A DNA stretch of 64,000 bases from Cristatella mucedo (lineage: Eukaryota > Bryozoa > Phylactolaemata > Cristatellidae), in assembly GCA_009760855.2 (NCBI GenBank), contig WPIO01000101.1, positions 1,044,001 through 1,108,000 on the forward strand, given 5' to 3'. Below the pieces are notes generated by a model. The model was not told the origin of the DNA and made no database searches. It saw nothing but the letters and a program-made list of their open reading frames with translations. Shown piece by piece: positions 41,646-64,000 of the stretch (position 1 is the first letter of the stretch; every line of letters starts with the position of its first letter). A program made the position numbers and the translations under genes.

Positions 41646-42933
41646 GAGCTTTGTAGCCAGCGTGACAAATTTATCGATGGGTTCAGAAGAGGCAGGCGTG
41701 AAGGAGAAGAGAGAACAGGAGCAGGGTAGACGACTTGAGAAGTTGCAGTCCATCTAGCAGCGGAGCAGCAGCGAGGGGTCCAGTCTCTCATCAGTTCAGT
41801 CTTACCTGCCATGAATTTGCAGAAAACTTCAGCTTAGTCGCAATCGGCATCCCTGTACGCTTGCTTGTGAGCGGTTGAGGCGATGGTCGACAGTGGACAT
41901 TGACAGGACGGAAAATGTGGGCTGTCGATCCGTGATTTGGCTTCCGTTCTCTAGAAAAATGTCGGCTCATCCTTAACTAAAACGAATCGATACCACATGC
42001 AAAATCCTCAAACGCTAGGCGTTTGAAAGTGAATGCCGACTTTCGGTCGGCCATCGCAAGCCTTCGCTTAGCACTCATTGCTTTCTTCGAGTCAGCCGCA
42101 AATAGAAGGACGTCTCCTCGGCGGCGCAGACGAGCCTGTTGTCTATTCGACGATGGAATCTTAACAACGACTTTGACTAGAGTAGCGTCGGTCGCAGCAA
42201 TGCGTCAAGAAGGTGTGTCGGTAGGAGGGGGTCAAGTAGAAGGGCAGAGGACGAAAGTCAGCCGCAGGCGACAGCATCATTATCAATGCAGCTCGTATTA
42301 AGCTCCTGAAGAGTTCGGCAGATTTTGATTCCGTCTGCCGAAAACTGTTCGGTCTCTGGCCCCCGTCTATTGCCCCCTCCTCCAGCAGTCTCAATGAGTG
42401 CTTAGTCCATGCTGATTACCGCCTTCTCAGTGTCAGCGATCAGCGGGACCAGAAACAGCACAAAGAAGCATCATCGGCAGCGTCACTCGTGAACAGTAGC
42501 CAAGCATTGACCAGAAAAGGAAACGGAAAGCGGCTAGTGCTACGAAAAAAGTAGCTAGTACTATGTATGACACGATATTCCATGTCTGGACCAGAGGTCT
42601 CTAATAGGCAGAAGCTAAGTGGACTACCGAAATTCCTGTCCTAAGCGTGAACTATCTTCGCCGTGTTGATTTTGCACCTCTCCTCTCAGCTCCGATTTGA
42701 CTTTGCGAGTAGCTAACGGTGGCTCGCGACTTGAGCAGCCTGACATGCCCCCGACCAGCTACTTTTGTAAAGGTCAAGGTTTGGCCTCTCCTTGACATAA
42801 TCCTAGCTATGTCCCGTGGCTAGCGTAAGGACCTGTCACTGGTAAACTCACGCTGGCCCTAGCAAGGCAATACACGGTGCGAATATGGCACGTCGGGCAA
42901 GACGTCAGACTGCAGCCAGCAAATTACCTGCCA

Positions 42934-43128
42934 ACTACCTTGTCAGAAGGGTCCACGAAAGGTATCTTTTTTTACACACCGAGTCGCACTGGTGCAAGGT
43001 GCACTGGTACAAGGTGCACTAGTGCACTATCCTCCCCTTTAATAATTAACGGATGATGCAAACATCATTCGTGGGGTTGGGGTGAATGAGAGAGCTCAGA
43101 AGCTCACCGATAATTCGATCCCGCGTAG
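42934..43128 (+). repeat. 195-bp direct repeat, right copy
   Basis: Same limits and same length as the left copy, with only scattered substitutions and a few single-base shifts. The 1.45 kb between the copies has no recognised gene. Confidence 0.8.
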
Positions 43129-43339
43129 GCCCTGGGCCGTTGCCAGGGCGGGTGCGGCTGGCATACGCTCTTCGCTCTGCGCTCGAGAGAGCGAGGCGGC
43201 CGGAAATCCCGGCTGGATCTTACTAGCCCCACTGGTTAGGTTGGGTTAGGATAAGAAAATCGTACTAGCTCCAAGGCTCTGTGTAGGTTAGACTATTGTA
43301 ACTCAGTTTTGGCTGGGAGACCAAAACAGTCATCAAGCC

Positions 43340-43720
43340 TCAACAATTAGTGATAATAATAAATAATAATACGTTTTTGATAGCGCCCTCAGAGAACTGG
43401 AAGTCTTTCTAGGCACGCTACAGATGCTGTAAAGAAAGCATAACACAATGAATAGTCATAGCACTCGCAATGTAATTAAGCTAACATTCGCGATGTCATC
43501 ATTGTTAGAGGTGACATGCACAGGGTCAACAGGTAGACATGGTTAGTAACAGAAGCAGGCAAAGGAAAAATCCCATAACCCACTAAATGCTGGGATAAAT
43601 AGATGCGTATTTTAGTTTATTTTTAACGTCGTCGAGTCAGGAGATGTGACATTAGTCGGTGGTGAGTTCCGGGCTTTGGGAGCATATGAACTAAAAGCTG
43701 CAAGGTTAGTCACCAAATCC
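43340..43720 (-). mobile_element. LINE 3' end fragment
   Basis: This is a minus-strand copy: (AAT)n tail at 43350-43370, then the AGCGCCCTCAGAGAACTGG block, 3' UTR, and the region that matches the end of the RT frame (GGCTTTGGGAGCATATGAAC) near 43670. Confidence 0.7.
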
Positions 43721-44079
43721 CGTGGGTTCAGTCTCGCGTCTCCTTTGCTAAAGAAGCTGCAACGACTCGCAGTAGATCAGCAGATACAGAGCCGCAGCTG
43801 TAGCAGCCATCATAGTGTACGACCTGGCTCTTCGATATATACTGTAGTCTTGCCCTTTGATGAGCATTCATGGCCCTTTGAGGAGGAAAGTATTAAAGAG
43901 TGGAGGCAGCCGGGTTAGGGGAGAGAGCGGTAGTCCAGTGCTCAGAGTGCGGCCCCGACTTTCGCTAGCTGGCGCAGCTGTCCCGCGGCAGTACATCGTC
44001 ACGGACGTGTTCCTTTTTCCAGTGCAGTACACCCGATGTGTGATTGCTACAAAAGGGAAATTCTTACTGGGATCCACAA

Positions 44080-44217
44080 TGTACGGCGCCCTAAGTGAAC
44101 TCGATCTCCATCTAGGCGCTCCACATTAGCCGCAGGGCTCGAGCCCACGACCTAGGCCGTCAAAGGAGCCTGACCTTGACAAGCAAGCAAGCCCTTGACC
44201 CTGGGCCAAACCAGGGC
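44080..44217 (-). mobile_element. tRNA-derived SINE with LINE-like tail
   Basis: Inverted copy: tail GGCGCCCTAAGTGAACTCGA, then B-box region GGGCTCGAGCCCACGACCTA, then head ending GGGCCAAACCAGGG at 44217. Confidence 0.6.
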
Positions 44218-44239
44218 GGCGCTATGGCTTGGCTTCATA

Positions 44240-44420
44240 CCGTATGGCTGAGCTGCTACACCAGTTTTCAGCCTCCTCATTTATGCAGATCCTCTACGGA
44301 TGATATATTAGCCGTTCCGCTTCTGCGATTACAGGCTGTTAGCCACAGGATCTTTTGCTCCAAAGGTCTTACGCTGCTGAACTCGATTCCACAGTTCTTA
44401 GCACATTCGGATTGAGCAGC
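44240..44420 (+). mobile_element. LINE RT C-terminal remnant
   Basis: The plus strand reads RSSTDDILAVPLLRLQAVSH, then FCSKGLTLLNSIPQFLAHS and a stop. This follows the common LINE ending (RSSDxxLLVVPRTRLKTFGDRAF ... LWNSLP). Upstream it abuts a minus-strand SINE. Confidence 0.5.
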
Positions 44421-57949
<13,529 letters not shown>

Positions 57950-58146
57950 CTGCGCCTTTGAACGCCTTCGAAGCCGTTCGACAGCGGAAGCGCCGAGACA
58001 ACGCTAGAGCTGCGCGTCACGGCGGCAGCAGATGGCCGCCTCGGCGCCTTCGAGAGTCGGCGGTCTTCGAGCCTGCGCCCGCTTTCGCCGAGCGGCAGGT
58101 GAAATGCTCTCTCTTTTTCTTCCGACGAGCGCTCTCACTAGAGCGA

Positions 58147-58152
58147 AATAAA
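58147..58152 (+). terminator. Poly(A) signal candidate for the muscarinic receptor
   Basis: AATAAA lies about 200 bp after the TGA of the receptor gene. A second AATAAA at 58617-58622 could serve as a distal site. Confidence 0.5.
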
Positions 58153-59199
58153 CGTTGCTCGAGGCCTGCTGTGCAGACTGACGCAAGCAGATTTCGGGGA
58201 GTTCTTCTCGCGAACCCGCTGCTGCGGCGGCGGCCAAGCGTCACTGCTAGAGCGCTTCAGTCGAAACGTCTGAGCTGCGAGCTGTGGCAATGGCAATAGC
58301 AATGGCTATCGCTGCGAAAGCATCGAGCAGCCGCCAGCGGCAGAGACCAAGAGCGGCCGCCACCAGTCGGCGCCACCAGTCGGCGCCGCCAACGGCGCTG
58401 CCGGCTACGAGCCGACCGACCAACAGAGGAGCGACTTGCCTCTACATGCGAGCGCCTATCGCTCCTGACGACATCGAGCCGCCTGACAGACCGTCGAAGT
58501 CTTCGAACTCCGAAAGCCGTCGATAGGGGGGGCGAGGCCTTCCCTTTTCGAGGGGGGTGTGGAGGCGAAACGTACAGAAAACAACAGGCGCAAAGCACAT
58601 GTCCACGACAGCGGAAAATAAAGCTCCAGGAAATTTAATGACGTGTACAGCAAAATACATCCAACCGAAATCAAGAAATTTTTGTAGATTCGGTTGAAAC
58701 AAGCACAGCTGAACCGACATTTTCAAATTTCACTCCGATGCGTGGAGTACTAACCTAGCTATGGATTTTACTAGGCACAAACCTACACTGGAAAGGAAGC
58801 CGTATAAAATTCACAAGAATGCACCTCAACAAGGTTCACACATATACCTCGATGTACCACGGTTTGACAAGTTTGGATACAAGTCGCATATGATGCAGAG
58901 ATCGGTAAATTTGTTATTGTTTTGTAGATATGTTGCTTACGGTTTTCTTCCGTGTTAGCGTGCTTTGCATAACCATTGTTTCTTTCATGCAAAAGCCTTC
59001 AGAACTTCTGATCCTAGTTCTAGCATATCTGTCTTTCAAAAGGTACCCTAAACACATATTTGATTTGCGGACACATTTTATGAGTATTTTCTGGGCATTT
59101 AACCTTAAATAGGCAGAAAACGTATCGAATGCTTAGGAACGCTAAGGCACTAAGATCGATTCTCGAAGGCCAAGTTGTGTGCTGCAAAGGACAGGCGTG

Positions 59200-59530
59200 T
59201 TTTTAGTTTTGCTTGAAATACCGGGGTGGTTGAATGTCAGATGCTAGAGTTCCAGTCGGTAGGTGCATAGGCGCATAAGGTGCGATCTCCATAGGATATG
59301 AAGCACAGTTAAACGACCTGACTCATCTGAAGCTGTGAGCTGAAGGCGGGTAGGAGAGTTCAGGTGCAGGTACATGTGCGAGGGCCGGAGCGTAGGCGTA
59401 GTGAGTGAGTGACAGGAAAATAAGACGATGTACTGCAGCTCCGTAGGGAGCTAGAGTGTAAGTGCGAGAGAAGTCGATAGCAGCAGCTTACGACGCATGA
59501 AGGCGAGCCTAGCTGCTGAGTTTCGCATCG
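59200..59530 (-). mobile_element. Divergent LINE fragment
   Basis: The minus strand of 59500-59540 encodes KLPMRNSAARLAFMRRK, matching the QNSAARLV block of the local LINEs. The region 59200-59320 follows the order of their 3' part (TTCCAGTCGGTAGGTGCATA, GGTGCGATCTCCATAGG) but is much diverged. It is an older relative rather than a recent copy. Confidence 0.5.
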
Positions 59531-59585
59531 GAAGTTTGTTGAGCAGGCAGGAAGGAGAGCAGGCAGGCCAGAGGCAGCAGCCGCT

Positions 59586-59587
<2 letters not shown>

Positions 59588-59628
<41 letters not shown>
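59588..59628 (+). repeat. (GA)n microsatellite
   Basis: About 41 bp of pure GA next to the divergent LINE fragment. Confidence 0.95.
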
Positions 59629-59630
<2 letters not shown>

Positions 59631-59699
59631 GCTGAGACAGCAAGAACGGCACGATCAATTCCTTGCACAACCCGAGTCAGAGATAAAGATAAAGATCGT

Positions 59700-62084
59700 A
59701 GTAGTGATTATATGGGTACGGTGGCTGGAAAGAGCCGCCACCCGTTCGTGACCCCGTTTCGGCCCCCGACGAGTGAGCTGAATTGCAGTTGGATGCTCAA
59801 TGACATGCAACTGCCACACTATTGCTAAGTTCAGGGGTGCTTGTCACTAAGATACCGCCCGCAAACCTTCCATAAAATATGCTTGAACCGAGGAGCCAGG
59901 GCGCGGCGGCGGCAGCTCGAATTCTGGCCGCCACCACAAGTTTTCGAGGCGCAGGAGATGTGGAAACTAATGGCGGCGCATACCTGAGCTCCCTCGGAGG
60001 GTCTGCCGGGGAGGGGGTGGAGTGGCCCTGGTCGGGATCACTGCAGTGCTGCAGCCGATGCAGCGCTGCGTCCGAGGTCAACGGTTCAGGGAAAGTCGGC
60101 TGCGTCCGTCATCCATCCGCCGTTCTAAGGATAGATTCCCGATAGAAGCCTCTTTTTGTGACCCGCCCAGCTGGTCAAGTCTGGGCCGGACACGGGGCGA
60201 GCGTCTCGCTGGTAAAGGTTGGAATGGGTTTCTAATCGGAGCGAAAGCATCGAACTCGCAGCAGCCGAAGCGTAAATGCGAAACCTTTGAATAGGCTTGA
60301 TATTCTGGAATAGGGTAACGAATGAGCTCTTACGGATACCACTGCAACCTCTCAGTATATCGCAGCCTGTGCAAGGTCAGTCCGCACGCAATGAAGCAGG
60401 CATGCGGCGCAGTTCAGAAGCCCGCCTATCGAGGCCCGTACGAAGTACGATGCTCTGCCCTGCTCTACCGGGAGGGGGCTTAGCGAGGGGAGGGGCCAAT
60501 GCACCCGTAGGTCTGGCTAAAAGGGCTGGGCTAAGCTGGCCCAACCGAAATTACAGCCGTTCCTTGACCCTTGACGTGTAGTTTATGTTCGGCCGTTAAC
60601 TCTTTCCGGGTGGGTAGCGAGCTTCGTCAAAGGGGCTACTGTGCGGGCGCTTAGCTAGAAAGATTCTTCGGGCTTGTCGGATGGAACAGGCCGTTGTTCT
60701 TCTTAAAGGGGAAAGTAGAAGTTTTTGGATTTGCTGCTGGGGAGATAATTCTTTTTTTGACAGACTGAGACAGAGCTGCTTGAGGGCGTGCCACTTTGGA
60801 TTCTGCGAATGGGTTACAATTTTCTTGCGGACGAGTCCCGTGTATTCGCACCTTCTCAGCGGAGCACTCACGAATGGGAAGTAACGAATATACTGAGGGG
60901 AGGGGGTCCGAGGGAGAGCATTTAATAATGATAATAATAATAATTCATTTGATATATAGCGCCCTCAGAGAACTCAATGATAATAATAATAATTCATTTG
61001 ATATATAGCGCCGTCAGAGAACTCAATCTATTTCTAGGCATTTAGCATTTGCTGCAAAGGAAGCACGACCGAATGGTTAATGGTAGCATGCTCAATAAAC
61101 AACAAGAATAACCTGGTTAGGGGTGACATGCACAGGGTCAGCATGCGAGTATGGTTAGTTTCAGCATGCAGTGCCAGCACGCGTAAGCACATACAGGCCG
61201 AGTCACAGGGACCCTCTAAATGCTGTGATAAATAGATTCGCTCTTAGTTTCATTTTAAATGCGGTCAAGTCAGGAGACGTCGTGACGCGTCGCCTCAGCA
61301 TTCGGGAGATGTCGTGACGAAGCTAAAATGTCTGGAGGGCGTGTCAGCTTCCGAGAACCGCTTCAGGCTGTTCCTCCAGAAGGAAACTGGCAAGGTTTTT
61401 AGTTTGAGTTACGCAAGCCTGCCAGGCGCACTTCGCCTTCAGATTCAGGTTCAACAAAAGAGTATAAAAGGCTCCTTATAGAAAACATCTAAAATGGCTT
61501 CGGGCGGCAGTAATTCGGTGCAGATATCAAGACACCCTTAATGCGAAGCATAACCCTTTTTTTAATAAGCTGAAAAGCCCATCTAATTGCCGCTGGTTCT
61601 GTGGACAGGGTCTTCTTGCAGAAAATCTAGATTTTTTTTTAAATAAGCTAAAATCATGTCTACGCAGGAGAGGCTAACAAGGTTAACATATCTGTTGCCA
61701 TAGATAGCCACAAATCGCAAACGGGATCAGCCATTCGGCGCTCCAGTCAGAGCTCCAGCTCTAAGTCAGCCCCTTAGCGTGAACTTACGGTTTAAGGAAT
61801 GGCGAGATTACTTAAAATTGTATTTCAAATTAACTCTTTAGAAGGCAGAACGTGACGCCCAATGGATGCTAACCACCGCAGTAAATGCCCTAAAAATGTT
61901 AACATTCAGCCAGGTCGCTTCCAATGTTTCTGCTCTAGCACGGTACCTCGGTGAGGCCAGGTAAGCAGAATATCTATCTATTAACCTCTGACCTTCCACG
62001 AAAGCCCGACAGACCTCCCAAGTGGCTTCCGTTATTTCCGGTATGATAATACCCGGCTTATAAATTTAGTAAATTCTGTTATTG
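59700..62084. other. Intergenic, no gene seen
   Basis: Apart from the LINE 3' end (60925-61315), only short frames without recognisable motifs occur. 61330-62080 is more AT-rich than the rest. Confidence 0.4.
60925..61315 (-). mobile_element. LINE 3' UTR fragment with duplicated tail
   Basis: This minus-strand LINE 3' end has its terminal 50-odd bases (an AAT-rich tract, TTCATTTGATATATAGCGCC, TCAGAGAACTCAAT) present twice in tandem at 60930-60978 and 60979-61026. The rest of the 3' UTR follows to about 61290. A second GTCGTGACG motif near 61310 repeats the RT-end motif. Confidence 0.7.
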
Positions 62085-62260
62085 ACTATGAAACATGTAC
62101 ACAACGCATCTAGCGGTTCTAAGGCTTCACATATTCAAGGCTTTTCTCTAGGAGTACAGTTTTAGATTTTTTTTAGAATAGCTGCTCGAGTGGTGCGAAC
62201 CTGGACGAACTTAGATACGAGGAGGACTTGGATGGCAGAACTTTATTAATTGCGAGCGTT
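62085..62260 (+). repeat. Diverged dispersed repeat, copy 1
   Basis: CGCATCTAGCGG, CAAGGCTTTTCTCTAGGAGT, GAATAGCTGCTCGAGTGGTG and ACGAGGAGGACTTGGATGGC occur in the same order, with substitutions, at 63165-63330. Confidence 0.5.
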
Positions 62261-62989
62261 GCTCTTGCTGCTAAGAAACGGTCCCAGCTGACGTAAAGGC
62301 ATGCCAGAAGCCCTGCGGAATACACTCGATACGGTGCTGGGCGGCAGTAAACTCGGTTAGGATGCCATTGGAGCTTCGTCAGCCTTTCCGGTTCCTGTGG
62401 CTGCCCCATCGCAGGTAGCGACTGCTACCCTCCTGGCACACCGGTCAGCTGACTGCAAAACTAGCACCCGATTGGCGATCGGCGCCTCGACGCCTGCTAC
62501 TGGCAGCGCCAGCTAAGCGGCTGCCCCGACTGATCGCAGCGCTAGCCGCAGCCTGTGCCAGCAATGTGGCTAGCCACCGCTGTCAGACTTGTGAAATCTC
62601 GAGAGTCCAAGGCGCTTCTGGCAGACGACGAGTATTGGAGGCTTCGTTCAGCCTACGGCAGCCAGTGCTCACAGAGCTGCCGCCGAAGACGGATCGGACA
62701 GGTCTCGAGCACCTGGCAGCGCCTCCTACAGCCCGTGTAAATGGGCTCGAAGCTCTGGCTAAATGCAGCTGTACTCCAATGCTTGCAAGCTCCGTATTGA
62801 AACGTTGGCATTCTAAATCAGCCAGATTATGACTGTGCTATAGATTGATAGCTCTTCCTGAATTATAATCCCTAGGAACTAATCGAGCTAACCTCTGATT
62901 TAGACAGTATACAAGAACATGTGACATGATGGTTAGTGACTTGTACAATATTGCTGATGCTGTGCACATGTAGCCACCGAGCTATGGTC

Positions 62990-63056
62990 AGCATATGGGC
63001 TCGAACCCACGACCCGGTTCGTGAAGTTCGAGCCTATCGTTAGGCTAAGACCCAGG
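62990..63056 (-). mobile_element. SINE head fragment
   Basis: GGGCTCGAACCCACGACCCG followed by GTGAAGTTCGAGCC and GTTAGGCTAAGACCCAGGG, the inverted tRNA-like head of the local SINEs. The tail is absent. Confidence 0.5.
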
Positions 63057-63164
63057 GCGAGCCAAGAAAGAAAACTATTCATGTTTAGCAGAATCACTTG
63101 TAGCCAGACTTGGACAGTGCTAGACATGCCAAAGGAACGTCTGTTACTAAATATTAAGCCTGTG

Positions 63165-63330
63165 AAATGCATAGCGCATCTAGCGGATTTTTGGCTCGGT
63201 AGATTTAAGGTCTTTCTCCAATAGGGGTACCTATTGTTTCTAGATTCACACTTTTTCAGAACAGTTGATCGAACGACGCGAGCTTGGTTATGAGGAGGAC
63301 TTGGTTACGAGAAGGACTTGGATATGGCAG
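63165..63330 (+). repeat. Diverged dispersed repeat, copy 2
   Basis: CGCATCTAGCGG, TAAGGTCTTTCTCCAATAGG, GAACAGTTGATCGAACGACG and ATGAGGAGGACTTGG parallel copy 1. The start of the 223-codon open frame (63265) falls inside this repeat. Confidence 0.5.
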
Positions 63331-63936
63331 TATCGGTTTCTTAGAGGGGCTATCAAAACTCTACCGCTAGCCTTGTCTGTCGTGAACGTCACTGTTGCCA
63401 AATTACACAACTTCTCATCGACCTGCAAAGGCTCCTCATCAAGCAGCGAGCTTATCGACTTGAAGATTTCGTCGCTCACTTTGACACATAAACTGAGTCA
63501 GCGGTCCCCCACGTTCGCAGCTCCCACGTACACGAGTCAACATTCGCCAGGGCCACTCCTGCAGGTGCTGACACAAAAGTGCGCACCTCCCAGACCTCAT
63601 CAGGGACGGCTCTGCAGGGTGGGCGGAACACCTTCGACATTTACCCGTGCTTTTCGCAAGCACATTAAGACTCCAATTAGAAGCAGGGGAGCTGTCAGCA
63701 GCAGCCAGAGCTGCCGAGTGAGACGCCGCACACGTGCGTCGAGAAAACGCGCCCATTTGGCCATTAACAACTGGCCTGCTGTGATTTCGCGCTTACTGGT
63801 CTTACCTCGGCCGCCAGTGACTCTACGAGGCCACAGAGACTATGCACGTACTATTCTTGAGGGATTTCTACGGATCGCTCAAAAACTAAGCAGCTTTCCG
63901 CGAATACTATCACTGACATTAGCGATCTGCGTCTAG
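63265..63936 (+). other. Unassigned 223-codon open frame
   Basis: This is the longest open frame in the window that is not explained by a gene exon or a simple repeat. The predicted product is Ser/Arg-rich and basic, with no motif, signal peptide or membrane segment that I recognise. Its first codons lie in a dispersed repeat and there is no strong start context. The minus strand of 63479-63288 is also open and reads more protein-like (SLLDEEPLQVDEKLCNLATV), so if anything here is coding it could be on either strand. I do not call it a gene. Confidence 0.2.
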
Positions 63937-64000
63937 AGACGGCAGCCACCCTACCCAGCTTGGTATCCAGGTATCCTCAGGCTACCAGCTCCATTCATGT

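Noticed and set aside
43200-43330. Telomere-like repeat or small nuclear RNA gene
   Set aside because: GGTTAGGTTGGGTTAGG is too short and irregular for a telomere tract, and I could not find an Sm site or snRNA hallmark around it.

Overview
The window is nuclear DNA from an animal, most likely an invertebrate. Three genes have spliced structures with GT-AG introns and GC-rich coding exons. The spaces between and inside them are packed with CR1/L2-type LINE fragments, tRNA-derived SINEs and long (CT)n, (GA)n and (GT)n microsatellites. I cannot name the species. A COP1 gene argues against Drosophila and Caenorhabditis, which lack it. The many-intron SART1 gene and the divergent muscarinic receptor would fit a lophotrochozoan or another slowly evolving invertebrate, but that is inference.

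Layout. About 1-7,160 is repeat-rich intergenic DNA that ends in the best-preserved LINE copy (minus strand, reverse transcriptase readable but broken by frameshifts). 7,689-14,673 (minus) is COP1, a RING/coiled-coil/WD40 ubiquitin ligase in only two coding exons, with LINE fragments in its intron. 385 bp away and divergently oriented, 15,059-34,516 (plus) is SART1 (Snu66 homologue of the U4/U6.U5 tri-snRNP). I could join its 19 coding exons in frame from start to stop (855 codons plus stop). About 34,760-45,660 is intergenic: LINE and SINE remnants, a 43-bp tandem repeat, and a pair of 195-bp direct repeats. About 45,664-57,949 (plus) is a muscarinic acetylcholine receptor-like GPCR in at least three coding exons with a 9.6-kb first visible intron; its initiating exon was not found. 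The remainder to 64,000 is intergenic, with LINE fragments, SINE remnants and one unexplained 223-codon open frame.

The three genes belong to unrelated cell functions (protein turnover, splicing, cholinergic signalling), and I see no operon-like or cluster logic. The only physical coupling is the short shared 5' region of COP1 and SART1. I found no convincing new multi-gene system. The observations most worth checking are the intron-poor COP1 beside intron-rich SART1, the loss of the conserved TM6 asparagine in the muscarinic-like receptor, SINEs that share their 3' tail with the local LINE, a near-perfect 58-bp palindrome in the receptor intron, and the 195-bp direct repeats.
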